Below, piece by piece: positions 42,692 through 54,656 of a stretch of 64,000 nt of DNA. The notes below the pieces were generated by a model, which saw nothing but the letters and a program-made list of their open reading frames with translations, did no database searches and was not told where the DNA came from. Each line of letters starts with the position of its first letter. The first letter of the stretch is position 1. Position numbers and translations under genes: made by a program. The stretch spans positions 46,715,001-46,779,000 of the forward strand of contig CP142458.1 in NCBI GenBank assembly GCA_038049695.1, in the 5' to 3' direction. This stretch comes from Cinnamomum chago. Taxonomy: Eukaryota > Streptophyta > Magnoliopsida > Laurales > Lauraceae.

Positions 42692-44603
42692 TGTTAGGGA
42701 TTTTGTATTTGCAATTTGATGGATGCTTTTTCACTTTAACATCATTTGATATTTCACAGATGCATTGTTTTAAAATATCTTGAAATCTTGATTTATACAT
42801 GCATAGCTTTTAAGTTTTGGAAAAGTATTTGTTTTATGCATGTTTTGGTTCTAATCTTGGATGCATTGGTTTTAGAACCCAAACTCTTTTGAAAACCTAA
42901 TTCTTTGTGCATTATGTTTGGTAAATCATGTTGAGAATTTAGGTTTGAGCCTTGCATACATTCTTCACAAAAAGAATCATTTTTGTATGCATTTTCATTT
43001 GAAAAGAGTTTTATCAAATCAAGCTAGCCTTTGGTTTTAAACTTTCAAATCTTTTTAGGCTTTTTATGTTCATGTTTTAAAAACCATTAGAATCTTTAAA
43101 ACATGTTTTCCAAGCTTGATTTAGTGGCCAAAAGGTCCCCCAAAGAAATACCTTTAAAATGTGAAAAGTTGGAATTTTTGCAAAAAGGGGGTGTCCCGGC
43201 AGTGTCGCCGGTTGACCGAGATACAGGTCTCGGTCGACCGAGACAACTGGAAGTCATTTTTCCAGAACCTGAACTGTAACCCTCCAACGGTCAAAAATAT
43301 GACCGTTGTGCCTTCCCGGTCGACCGAGACCCCTTTGCCGGTCGACCGAGGACTAGCCGTTGGGCACTTTTTGGCTATAAAGTCCATTCATTTCCAACCT
43401 TTTTCAAGGCTTGACACATGAACCTTTGAGACCATTTTGGAGCCTTTGAAAGGGGATGAAGTTGGAAAGGCTAGAAGGTCATTAGGAGAGCTAAAGCTTG
43501 GATCAATGAGTTAAACCACCAAGTAAGCTCTACCTTTGTTAATCATGGTTTTCATGTTTTGTTTAAGCTATTGGTAAATGGTTTTGTACATGATAACTAT
43601 GATGTGTTGAATCCATTCTTCTCCTAATCTTTGATCTAGTTAAGATTGGATTCTTCACCTTGGTTTCAATCCAAGTTGTTTTTAAACCTTACTTAATCAT
43701 GCTTAGCCAAAGTCTTTGATTTCCTTTAATGCATGATTCTTTGTCTTGGTTGAAACCTAATTTGTTGTTTTCTTTCATTTGAACTTTAGTTAAATCTATT
43801 TGTTTTTGAAAACAACATTGCACATGCATCACATGTTCTAAGTTAGTCATTTTCATACAACTTGTGATTCTTTGATTTTCATATCATTAACAAGTTATTA
43901 AACATACATGTGATTTGCATTAAACTTCAATCAAGTCTTTTATATGTCTTAAACTTTGAAATGCTTTGAGCATACATTTGAATAAGCCTTCTTTTTAAAC
44001 TTGATTGAAGTCATCACACACACACATCATGAGCATACACTTTTGCATTCATAGAGTGTTTGTGTGAGTTTGTTTTAAACTTTCATATCCGCCTATTTAA
44101 GAGGCAATTTCATTGAGCTTAATTTGTATCTCTTAGAGTGATCTTTTGTGAAGACGCCATCTTAGAGAAATCTTTATTTGTAAAGGTTATTGCTTAGCCT
44201 AAGAAAAGCATTGTGTAAAGGTTATTGCTTAGCCTTGAAAAGCATCTTGTAAAGGTTATTGCTAAGCCTATAAAAGCACATTGAGAGGTTGTTGTTTAGC
44301 CTAGAAAAATAACATTGTAAGGGTTATTGCTTAGCCTAGTAAAAAACATAAATAGTGGAAATCCGGTGGGGTGATTGGATCACAAGCCGGTAGTGGATGT
44401 AGGCATTGAGGCCGAACCACTATAAACCTTGGTGTTGTGGTGCTTGCATTCGTGGTGATTCATTTATTAGCTTCCGCATATTGTATGGTTAATCATCACT
44501 TGTGACTAGTTTGTTTTAAGAAATTAAAATTGGTCTAAATTGGTCACAATTGTAGCTCACCCTATTCACCCCCCCTCTAGGGTTAGGATCCCAAGGACTT
44601 TCA
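42692..44603 (+). repeat. Solo LTR, family 1, inside gypsy pol
   Basis: TGTTAGGGATTTTG to AAGGACTTTCA with perfect TSD TAGAT (42687-42691 and 44604-44608). Palindromes at 43208-43349 (GGTCGACC at 43232, 43318 and 43340, GGTTGACC near 43209), CCAACGGTC/GACCGTTG between them, TATAAAG near 43375. About five GGTTATTGCTTAGCC units at 44180-44350. Similar to the solo LTR at 12175. Confidence 0.95.
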
Positions 44604-44608
44604 TAGAT

Positions 44609-44860
44609 CCCTTCAGTGAGAGTCTGTATAGCTTTTCTGTCTACTCCGGGCTACTTTCAGAAGTTCTTGAATTACCTTGACTTTATCACTAGTCTCACTC
44701 ACTATGGTTGGTCCATGGAAACTGCGAATTTTGACCTCTTCCCAACATACATATGTCCTAAACTTCTGCCATACAAAGCCTCAAAAGGCACCATTCCAAT
44801 GCTCGAGTGGTGGCTGTTGTTGTAAGCAAACTCACACAACGGTAATGTTTCATCCCATTG
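44609..44860 (-). pseudogene. Minus gypsy pol: integrase core, C-terminal half
   Basis: Encodes [29 protein letters not shown], then a frameshift within the following FHGP region and a QKSYTDS-like stretch with a stop near 44611. It joins, across the two solo LTRs, to 48703 upstream and 42691 downstream. Confidence 0.85.
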
Positions 44861-47800
44861 TGTCACGCCCCCGAACCGAAACCTCGGGGGCGGGAATGGG
44901 ATTAACATAAATTATATTTTTCTCCCGAGATCCGCGTGTGTGAAGACAACACATTCTGAATATTTTGCGGAAGCTTTCGTGGCGTTGCGACCTGGAGTCC
45001 GTGGCCATCGGATTTCGCGTCACACTCAACCTCTAGCATATAGCTATTATATCAAGAATTATATTAGACTGGAGTAAACCATCACAACAAAATACAGAGC
45101 TGACAGTAATAGGATATTACATTCCCATATACGTTCAAGTTACAATTATCAATGTACATTAATTAAGAATCCCAAGAGAAAGGCTAATAGAAGCCATACA
45201 ACAAAAGCTATTAACCACTACCCCATATATGACGTAGCTCCGATGTCAAGCCCAATGTCTACATGACATAGCCGACAAAACAACCTGCAAAACGTGGCTC
45301 CACAGCCAACAAAAGCACTCATCTCGGGACGAAGAAATCTGAACCTGAGTACCAAAAGTAGTGGGTCAGACACGACGGTCTGGCAGGTGGATGAAAAGAT
45401 CATAAATATACTGAAGAATAAAACATATGATAAGTCATGCTATTTGATCAAATGCTGCATATAATTAAACGGGTGCAAAATCGTGGATCTCGGGCAAAAC
45501 ATGTATTCGTTTCAAGCATGGGTAAAACATGTGTTCATTTACATAATCTATAATCATAGATATTTGACAATCGGTGTTCGTCTAAAACATGTATAAATAT
45601 AGTGGTTTGACAAAACAAATGTCCATTTGAAACATATGTGAAAATACGGATATTTAACAAACCGGGTGTTCATTCAAAACAGGTGTAAACATAGGGATCT
45701 GGCAAAACAAGTGTCATTTAAAACATATTTCAAAGAATGGATATTAACAAATCGGGTATTCATTCAAAACAGGTGTAAACATAGGGATCTGGCAAAACAA
45801 GTGTCATTTAAAACTGATGTAATCCTGTAAATCTAACAAAACCATTGATCGTTGGAAACATATGTAAAAGCATGGGTATTCACCCAACCGGCATCCATTT
45901 AAAACATGTATATGTACAAAGAACGAGAAGCAATATAGTAATAACTGAATTTACATTGGAGAATATTAACACTGGTTTAAATAACAACTTTCATAAAGGA
46001 AATGAATCATCTATCGAAAAACAAATAAGCAATATAAAACATGTCGGGTATCCAAGGAATCGGGAACTAGCAAGATGGCAACCACACGAAGCTAAGTCCT
46101 CTATCACTAAAATGATAGAGCAATAACTAGGCCCTGATCTCAGTCACTCGAGGTGAGGAGAAACAGGGGATCTCATATAAATACATATACATATACATAT
46201 ACTATACATGACCACGGTAGCGAGCCGGGCATCGGGGACCACAGTAGCAATCTGCGGCATCTGGACAAGACCACGGTAATGATCGGGTAGCGGGATCCAA
46301 ACTGCAGCTGGCGGGACAAGAGGGGGATCTCCAAGTCGGTGGATCAGACCAGCAGAGTTATCCAAGCTTAGTGGTGCCGACTCATAGGTCAAATACAATC
46401 GAGACATATGCAAGTAAACCAAGTACAAATACATAATCAAACGGGCAAGACGGGAGTGCTCAAGGGCACACTGACATATCATGTGGTGCAATGCACTTCG
46501 GGACAAATAACTGTTACTAGAGTAACTTCAATGCTTTCGGGGAAACAAGTCATGTAATGCAAATCTTGGAAATGAGGTGAAACAATGAACTATTACAATT
46601 CGGGAAAGATAATGATTTTAAGATCTATTTGAGTGAATAGGGGTCCCGTATGTCGATGATGGAAATGACTTGGTACTCCTTGAGTTTGAAGACATTCCGG
46701 GCTCCTTATCCACTATTACGATTTTCAAAACTTAAATTGAGCTTATGGTTATAACTAGATGTTACGATAGAAAAAATCAAGACTATAAACGGTCCATCCT
46801 AAGTATGATGTCAACCCGGAACCATCGAACAACCTACTCAGTCACCGAAAGGAATAGAATTCACGATACCCAAGGAAATAGACTTTGCATTTAGGTATGA
46901 AGAAGATATCGTGTCGTTCCATCCCGTTCAAGATTGAAATAGATTGAACTTCGATGCCTCCGAACCAACCGTGAAGAGCATCGGCTCAAGACGTCCTCAC
47001 ATATGGTCAAATGAGTCCAAGGAGGGTAGCCAAGGTCCACAATTTTTTTTTTATCAAAACCCACTGGTCCGATCGATCGGCCGAAATTTCTGTCCCAGTT
47101 ACGGACATGGTCCGATCGATCGGCCTTACAGTCCGATCGATCGGCTCAAAAAGCCTTACAGTTAAAGACAGTCCGATCGATCGGCCTGCACGTCCGATTG
47201 ATCGGACCTGGGCGTGTAGCAGGTCCGGGAGGCTGATTTCTCTCCTCTTTTTCCTTTCCTTCCAACAAATAACCACTAACATTTTTCTTCCATAATCACT
47301 TAAAATCCTCATCAAAACTCCAATGAAAAATTAAATCTAAACATCTCCTTTCTTCTCATTTCACAATAAACAAAGGGAAGAATCCCCAATATACACAAGG
47401 TCCATTTGAGCCAAAAATCTAGAGATAAATCAAGACTATTGATTCACATTTCCTTAACCATAGATGATTTAGCAAAACTCATTAAATGAGCATCTATTTC
47501 AAATCAATGCAATCTAGTAAACATAAACATGGGTGGAGAAACCAACCCCATTCATTTCAAAACCATATGAATAAACTTTGACCAAATGAAATGCATATAT
47601 TTCCAAGGGATTTAACAAGAGAGAAACAACCATTAATATGCATTTTCGAAATCAATAGAAATATGACAAGAAGCATGTGTAGAAACATATATTACATTAT
47701 CAAGAACAAGTAATAAAACTTAGGTTTTTCTCATAAAACTTGATAACATTCAAACCATCCATTCATCCACTTGCCTTGGGTTCCAAGCTAGCAAACCAAG

Positions 47801-48702
47801 CCTCTAATCACCTCTCAAGCTCAAGATCAACAATCTCTACAAAACCCCCAAAACAAACCCTAAAATGGGTCAAACAATGAAAGACAAGGAATGGGCTCAA
47901 ACCAAGCTAGGAAATAGAACTTAAGGGAAAGCCATTGCACATCCAAGGAAAATGGGAAAGAGTCCTTACCTCTAGAGTCATGAATCAACAAGAAGAAGCT
48001 TGCAATAGGGGCTGCCCACCTTGGTTTCCCACGAAAATGGTGTCAAACAAGAGAGGAGATGAAGGAGAAGAAGTTGCCGGAGCTCCCTCATCGGATTGGT
48101 GGCTTGGAGGCTCCATTAGAGCAAGAGAAATGGAAGAAATGAAGAAGAAGGGCTGCTGGCACTGTAGCTGGGGAGTTGCAGCTGATGGAGTGGAGAAATG
48201 AGGGAGAAGAAGAGAGTGGAGTCATCTTATAATGGGTGGGTATGGGCCCCACCACACTTAAAACTTGCCAAGGGTAAAACATCTATTTGTGGGCCTCGGA
48301 TGCGATCGACGAAGAAGAGAAAAATGCTCCTCATAAAATCTAGTTTCCAAAAAGTATAATTTTGGCATGGTTCTGAGATCTCAAAATTTGGGTCCAAATT
48401 CAATGTGAAAAGACCGATTTTACGGAGTGAACACGAAAGTTGTAGAGAATAACAAAATAAGTCAAATGAGGCTAAAACAAGAGTTATCAAGAATTTCGAA
48501 TAACCTCCCAATCACGCGCCAAGTCACTAAAAGAACCCCCAAAGGGTCCCACTAATCCCAAAGGCACTCGAAACTCTCCAAAACTAAAGAAAAACCATTC
48601 TAACTCATAAACTCAACCCAACAAATACTAATCCCACTAAAAGAAACTAATCCACAAAAAAAAACAACACTAAACCAAGAGATTAGGGGTCGGGTTCTCA
48701 CA
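44861..48702 (-). repeat. Solo LTR, family 3, inside gypsy pol
   Basis: Plus-strand ends TGTCACGCCCCCGAACC and GGGTCGGGTTCTCACA with perfect TSD CATTG (44856-44860 and 48703-48707). At 3842 bp it is the longest LTR here. From 45490 to 45880 it holds tandem units of about 40-70 bp with AAAACANGTGTAAA words. It shares conserved words with family 2, such as GGTCAGACACGACGGTCTGGC (45364) and CCGACTCATAGGT (46378), so families 2 and 3 are related. The CCGATCGATCGG array is at 47069-47206. Confidence 0.93.
47069..47206 (-). promoter_or_regulatory. CCGATCGATCGG palindrome array
   Basis: Perfect 12-bp palindromes CCGATCGATCGG at 47069, 47112, 47133 and 47173, and a one-base variant CCGATTGATCGG at 47194. 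Spacing is 20-43 bp. Each is flanked by GT on the left and CC on the right in most copies. The homologous site in the solo LTR at 56419 has two such sites after its CTCGAG array. Confidence 0.85.
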
Positions 48703-50721
48703 CATTGAGTCTTGAAGTCTAACACACAAGCATAGAGCATATCCTCAAGGGTCTGAATTGTTCTCTCTGATTGGTCATCTGTCTGAGGGTGATAAGCCGT
48801 GCTGAACTGTAATTTCGCACCCATGGACTCATGTAATGTTTTCCAGAACCTCGAGACGAATCTGCTGCCTCTGTCAGACGTGATAGAAATTGGCTGTCCA
48901 TGTCTACTGACAGTCTCATTAACAAACAATTCTGCCAAAGGTAGCATGTGCATCTTCTTCCCTGTCCTCATAGGAATGAAATGAGCTGACTTGGTGAGTT
49001 GGTCCACAATGACCCATATCGCATCATTACCTCTGCTGGTCCTCGGTAGTCCCGAAATAAAATCCATAGTAATGTGCTCCCATTTCCATTCCGGGATCTC
49101 TAACGGTTGTAACAACCCGGGAGGCTTCTGATGCTCTGCCTTAATCAACTGACAAGTCATGCAACGGGAGACAAACGCTAAAATGTCTCTTTTCATATTA
49201 TTCTACCAAAATCTACCCTTCAAGTTTTGATACATCTTCGTACTACCTAGATGTAAGAGTACTTTGTACTGTGAGCCTCGGTCATAATGTCATTCCTCAA
49301 ATCTTCAATGTTAGGTATGCATAGACGGTCATGGTAGTACAAAACTCCTCTGACAATACGAAAATTAGGACAGTCTGCTATATGCTATGAAATCTTGGCC
49401 AACTCTGGATCTTGCAACTGACTATCCTTCATCTTCTGAGTGAAGGAAGGCTCAGACACTGACATGTTATCTAACAATACACCCTTCCTCAGTGGCTGTA
49501 GGTCTATTCTCAACTCTTCGAATTGTTCAAAAATACAAGTGCCGCTTAAATTTGTCAAGCCTATTGATTTTCTGATCAAGGCATTAGCAACTACATTCGC
49601 TTTCCCCGGGTGGTACTTGATTGGAAAATCATAATCTTTGATGTATTTCGTCCATCTTCTCTGCCTCATGTTCAATTCCTTCTGAGAAAACAAATACTGC
49701 AAGCTGCGGTGATCGGAGTCGACTTCGAACTTCTCTCCATAGAGGTAATGTCTCCACATTTTCAATGCAAAGACGACCCCTGCTAACTCAAGATCATGGG
49801 TGGCATAGTTCTTCTCGTGATCTTTCAATTGTCGGGATCCATATGCAACAACTTTTCCATCTTGCATTAATACGCAACTAAGTCCAACATTCGAAGCATC
49901 GGTAAAAATGGTAAAACTGCCGCTTTCGGATGGTAAAGTAAGGATTGGTGTTGTAGTCAATCTCATTTTCAGTTCTTGGAAACTAGCCTCACATTGATCT
50001 GTCCACACATATGGCACATTCTTCCTTGTTAACTTCGTCAATGGTGACGTAATCGACGAAAATCCCTGCACAAACCTCCGGTAGTAGCCTGCCAATCCCA
50101 GAAAACTTTTGATTTTTGTCACATTCTTCGGTCTTTCCCACTTCACTACTGCCTCAATCTTGGACGAATCTACTGACAATCTTTCTTTGGAGATGATGTG
50201 TCCCAAAAATGCTACTTGCTCTAGCTAGAATTCACACTTGTTGAGCTTCGCATACAGCTGATTCTCTCTCAAAAGTTGCAGTGCTATCCTAAGTGTTCTT
50301 CATACTTTTCTTTGGTCCTAGAGTACACCAAAACATCGTCGATAAAAACTACCACAAACTGATCCAGATATTATGCAAATATCTTGTTCGTCAATGCCAT
50401 GAACACTGCCGGTGCATTGGTCAACCCAAATGACATAACTAAGAACTCATAGTGGCCATATCTTATCCGGAAAGCTATCTTCAGTACACCTGATTCTCTG
50501 ACTCTCAACTGATGGTAACCGGATCTCAAATCAATCTTCGAAAAGTATGAAGCACCTTGCAATTGATCAAACAATTCATCTATTCTTGGCAATGTGTATT
50601 TGTTTTTGTTGGTCATTTGATTCAATCTCCTGTAATCAATACACATTCTCATCGAACCATCTTTCTTCTTGACAAACAAGACTGGAGCTCCCTATGGTGA
50701 AATGCTCGATCTCACAAAACT
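48703..50721 (-). pseudogene. Minus gypsy pol: RT, RNase H and N-terminal integrase
   Basis: From the right: [55 protein letters not shown] (50679-50371), a TAA, then [11 protein letters not shown] with the catalytic Asp pair (near 50340), a frameshift near 50290, [37 protein letters not shown], RNase H ([34 protein letters not shown], 50206-49385), a second break near 49200-49385, and integrase HHCC plus core (CMTCQ, TMDFISGLP, SDRGSRFVSRFW, QSERTIQTLEDM). Breaks: TAA near 50372, TAG near 50228, frameshift near 50290, loss near 49270. Confidence 0.9.
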
Positions 50722-52741
50722 TGTTGGGATTGGTGTATGCCCTAAAGCCCACTGACTGCACTCAAATCTCTGTAACTGGATATTTATTGGTTATTTAATG
50801 GAATGACATCTTTCTCTTTATACTTGTGTATATGTATGATTGTGTAAGGCCCATTGTTTTCTAGTAAATGACTCAGGTGTGTAGTGGCTACACACAGTAA
50901 GGTCTAAGTCATGGACACTTGAAACATTATACATGTTCATAACTGAGAGATGGAGTTGGACACTTCATCTTGGTATAAGTTATAATGAGATACTCTCCTG
51001 TATTCAGGGTGACTTACCTTAGTCACGGAGGTCTTTCCGGATTTATCTCATTAGTGCATGTGTCATGCATTGAACAGGACCACTTGAAGGTGTGATCTCT
51101 AAAATAGTACTATCACAGAGAGAGATCAACTCACCTCTTGCTACTGAGTGACCAGTGCTCTTAATCTTGAGCATTTGTGGATGAACTGACGAAGTCAAGT
51201 TCTTGTGCTTTAATTCACTATGGGTGAGATCCTGTTCATGGGTCAACAGCTCTGTGTTTTGGGTGCTTGGGCTTGATTAGTTGGGACGTGCAAATGCAAT
51301 ATGGAATCTATGCCATTGTGTAATGGAATGATCGTCCCCTTAGAATTATCCGATTAATCATCAGAATCTAAGATCTTAGTATATGGATGTTCCATATGGA
51401 TATTAAACTTGTGGGTCGCTCCCTGGATCAAGAGAATGATATCCGGATGATGATTAAGTCAAGGGTACGAAGTTCTAAGGTTGAGATGTAATCAAGAAGG
51501 TAGATAGTACATCGGTTAACCTACTTGATTATGGATGTTACATAGAGGGGCATTATGGTCATTGTACTTGGTAGGTCAAAGACAATCGTCTATTTATGAT
51601 GAGCTTTATTTGCAATTTAATATTTGTCCCTGGAGTGCAACCATAACTCTCTAGTGGAATGAGTTAGGGTTAAAATGATCTTAATGTTGCTATGGGGTTA
51701 GCATGGACATTTTGGTCATTTTGGGAGCCAAGGGCAAATATGTCTTTTGGTCCCTCTTCTAGCCACTTTCCTATATTGGCATGGTTTCCTAATTTAATTA
51801 AATGATATGTGGTTGAATTATTTTGTGGAAGAATAATTTTGAGTTTAAATTCTAATAGGCTCTTGATGGCATACATGAATTTAACTCTAGCTAAATTATT
51901 GACTAGTGGGCCATGGTGTGTTTAGCTATCTTGTGGGCCAGCCATAAGTGGAGCCCCTTGTGTGAGGTTTCCAAGTTTGATTAGGTATCTTTACTTGGAA
52001 GGAAAGACTCCTCTTTGGGTAAGAATTCCATTGATCAAAGGTTACTAATTTTAGTGTCTTTAATTAGTAAGTGTTGCACAACTAAAGGGGAGGTTGCTAT
52101 TCTTTTTAGGGATTGACATTCCTATTGGAAAGAGTATTCCTTAAAGGAATCAAATCTTTATATATATAGGGGAGTCTCCTTTGGGCGTGCAACACACAAC
52201 ACAAGAGATCAAGTGGCTGGAATAAAACCCTAGGGGCGTGAATCACTAGGAGGATACATTGGCCGCCCAAGAGCAAGGAGAAGCTCACTCACGCCCAACC
52301 CTTGCTGCCCTCTTCTTCTTCATTGGAGAGGAGATCAGGTCCTTGTCTTGATTCCACAAAGTGTAGTTCAGAAAACCCTTCTTAGGATTCCATAGTTTGA
52401 TCCCACCATCAACACCAATCAGATTGGGAAGTGGAATAGGAGAGAAGATCAAAGGAAAAATTCTGCAACAAATTTCTGCACCTGTATTGCTGATTGCAGG
52501 CTGAGTTCAGACCTTTGAAGGCTTTCTTTTCAGAGTTTAGAGGCACTCAAATCATCAAGGTATTAGTCCTCTAACATCTCCTTACATTTAGACACATGTT
52601 GATAATGATTTCATGGAGTTATATGCATGTTTTCATGGCTGAAATCAGATCTGAATTCTAGTTTTTTAAAACTTGCAAATCAAAGGCAGCCATGGACGTC
52701 CTCTTGAGTATGAGTTCAGATCAGTAATGCATTATCTTTCA
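50722..52741 (+). repeat. 5' LTR of the copia element
   Basis: TGTTGGGATTGGTGTATGCCC to ATTATCTTTCA, 2020 bp. TATATATA at about 52160 marks the promoter; a pyrimidine-rich leader and a donor-like CAAGGTATTAG (near 52557) follow. Confidence 0.93.
52158..52168 (+). promoter_or_regulatory. TATA box of the copia LTR
   Basis: TTTATATATATAGG about 580 bp before the LTR end; transcription would begin near 52190. Confidence 0.65.
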
Positions 52742-52742
52742 A

Positions 52743-52755
52743 TGGTATCAGAGCC
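52743..52755 (+). promoter_or_regulatory. Primer binding site, initiator Met-tRNA
   Basis: TGGTATCAGAGCC two bases after the LTR end TTTCA. Confidence 0.9.
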
Positions 52756-54656
52756 ACTCCATGATTAATCATGATCCCATGTTGTGTGGTTTTCATTCCT
52801 AGATTAATTAAGGGCATGGTGGCGCCCTTTAGATTGCTGTTTACTGCATTAGTAGTGTGCAGAAATTTTTCTAGGCTGCTGGAAACAATTTCAGATTGCT
52901 GTTTACTGCATTAGTAGTGTGCAGAAATTTTTTCCAGGTTGCTGGAACAATTTCAGAAGTTGTATAGTGCTGTCCAATGCACTATGAATGCACTAAAGAC
53001 TGCTGGAATAATTTCAGAATGATGAATAGTGCTGTACATAGCACTTTGAATGCACTAACCTCTTTGTTTGCAGCCATATAATTGCATCCTTGATGGTTCG
53101 CATGTATGTGTGTGGATTTGGATGTTTTTAATTAGTTGAAAAGTGTACGATTGCGCGGTTAGCAATCATAGGAAGTTGTAATTATTTCCTTGTTTATATT
53201 TCAACTAGTCTTGATGTAAGCTTTCTTGAAAAGCATAGGTATCTCCAATGTAATTTTGGGTTTTTGTTTTTCATGGGTTTGCTTGTATAAATTTAATTTA
53301 TTGTAACAAGCAAGAAAAGGAAAGTTTCAAGCGAGGAAGGTTGCAACAAACCGGGTCCCATGGTGGTGAAGGCAACGAAGGTTTCCTAGTGCGAAAAGGA
53401 CTCTTAATCAAGTATCCTAGTTGGATTAGGATTCCTCGTTGGATAAGGATTCCTAATTGGAAAAGGATTTGAAGTCCAAAATAGCAGGGAGCCATCAAGG
53501 ATTGCATTCTTTAATTTGCTTTTATATATGGAATGCATGGTTGAATGCTTTATATAATTGCTATGTTTATCACCTAGTAACATGGCCACCACTAGGTTCT
53601 TAAAATTGGCATCTTTCTATATTGGATTGTTTTTGTTTGGCAAATTGTTTTAAACGGATCTTAGACCAGCACCTTCTATTTGTCTAAGGTTTAAAATTGG
53701 ATAGGGTTTAGTTTATCTTGGTACCCTGAGTTTCCAAGAGAGGCCAAACTAAAATCTAATATGTTGCTACCCTAGTGGGCCCATAACCCTCAGGTCCCAA
53801 GACCTTTACTCAATATGTTTTAAAGCAAAGGTTATTTATTTTTTGAGATGACTTAAGCAATTGAGTCATGAAAATTGTTAACTAAGTTTGCTAGATTTAA
53901 ACAAGATTTGAGTAACGATGCAAAGGTCAAAAAGAGTTTTTTCGAAACCCTAGTGTTAAATAATCAAGTGGGAGAGGGGTTTGGAAAAACCCCACGGCCT
54001 TCCATTCTAGGTTCATGCTATCTCATTAGAGTGTTAGTGGGAGCAGTCATCCCTTCGATGGAGTTCTTTACTAAAGATCGCTTCGATGGGTTAGTGGGTG
54101 AACTAATGTGAATATTCGTAATGAGGTGTTAGTGGGAGCGGCCATCCTTTCGGTGGAGTTCTTTACTAAAGATCACTTCTATAGGATGTCAATGAAGCGT
54201 TGGTGGGAGCGGCCATCCCTTCGGTGGAGCTCTTTACTAAGGTTCACTTCAAGGGTTGATTGGAGTCACTTCCCTTCGGAGGACTTAAGTCATAGACATT
54301 CTGGGAACGTTCATAAAAGATGGTAATACACTTGACATAAGACGGTAATGACCTCTCCCTAGGAGTTAGAGTTGTTTGTCATATGAGGCCAAACCAATCA
54401 GTGATTGGACTATCACTGGATATGCGTATCCAGACAGTGATGATCCAAATAAGCAGGCCTTAACTCAACGTGACTGTAGGCTCGGCCATCCCTTCGATGG
54501 AGGGTCTATGAGGAGGTTGAGACACTGATACATTATTATTAGGGTTAAATAATGTAAAAAGTCTTGTGCATGTTTTTTCCTTTTACTACAAGCACAATAT
54601 ACATGTTACATATATACTGCCTGTCTAATTATAACCTGTTATATATATCCAGAGAG
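52756..54656 (+). other. Copia untranslated leader with three sets of tandem repeats
   Basis: A 1.9-kb leader separates PBS and gag. It holds (1) 62-bp repeats of AGATTGCTGTTTACTGCATT (52831, 52893) followed by diverged units to 53060; (2) three 17-18-bp units of AGTTGGATTAGGATTCCT type at 53416-53472; (3) three to four units of TTAGTGGGAGCGGCCATCCC with TTCGGTGGAG (54033, 54128, 54199, and a partial one near 54481). No long frame runs through it. Such a leader could hold packaging or translation signals; this is inference. Confidence 0.7.

Larger units (their letters stand above)
41238..50721 (-). mobile_element. Ty3/gypsy retrotransposon, Tekay/Del-like, minus strand, interrupted
   Basis: Reading right to left: RT, RNase H, integrase, chromodomain-like end, PPT and part of the 3' LTR. 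It is cut by a family-1 solo LTR (42692-44603), a family-3 solo LTR (44861-48702) and the copia element that begins at 50722. Its protease, gag and 5' LTR should lie beyond the copia element outside the window. Its LTR belongs to family 2, which identifies the solo LTRs at 16886, 23994 and 56419 as relics of this type of element. It carries fewer stops than the plus gypsy copy and is probably younger. Confidence 0.9.

Noticed and set aside
47069-47206. Regularly spaced palindromes resembling a CRISPR array
   Set aside because: The DNA is a plant nuclear retrotransposon. Repeats are 12 bp, spacing is uneven, spacers are related LTR sequence and no cas gene exists.
52743-52755. TGGTATCAGAGCC sites as parts of tRNA genes
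   Set aside because: Each lies two bases after an LTR end and has no cloverleaf around it; they are primer binding sites.
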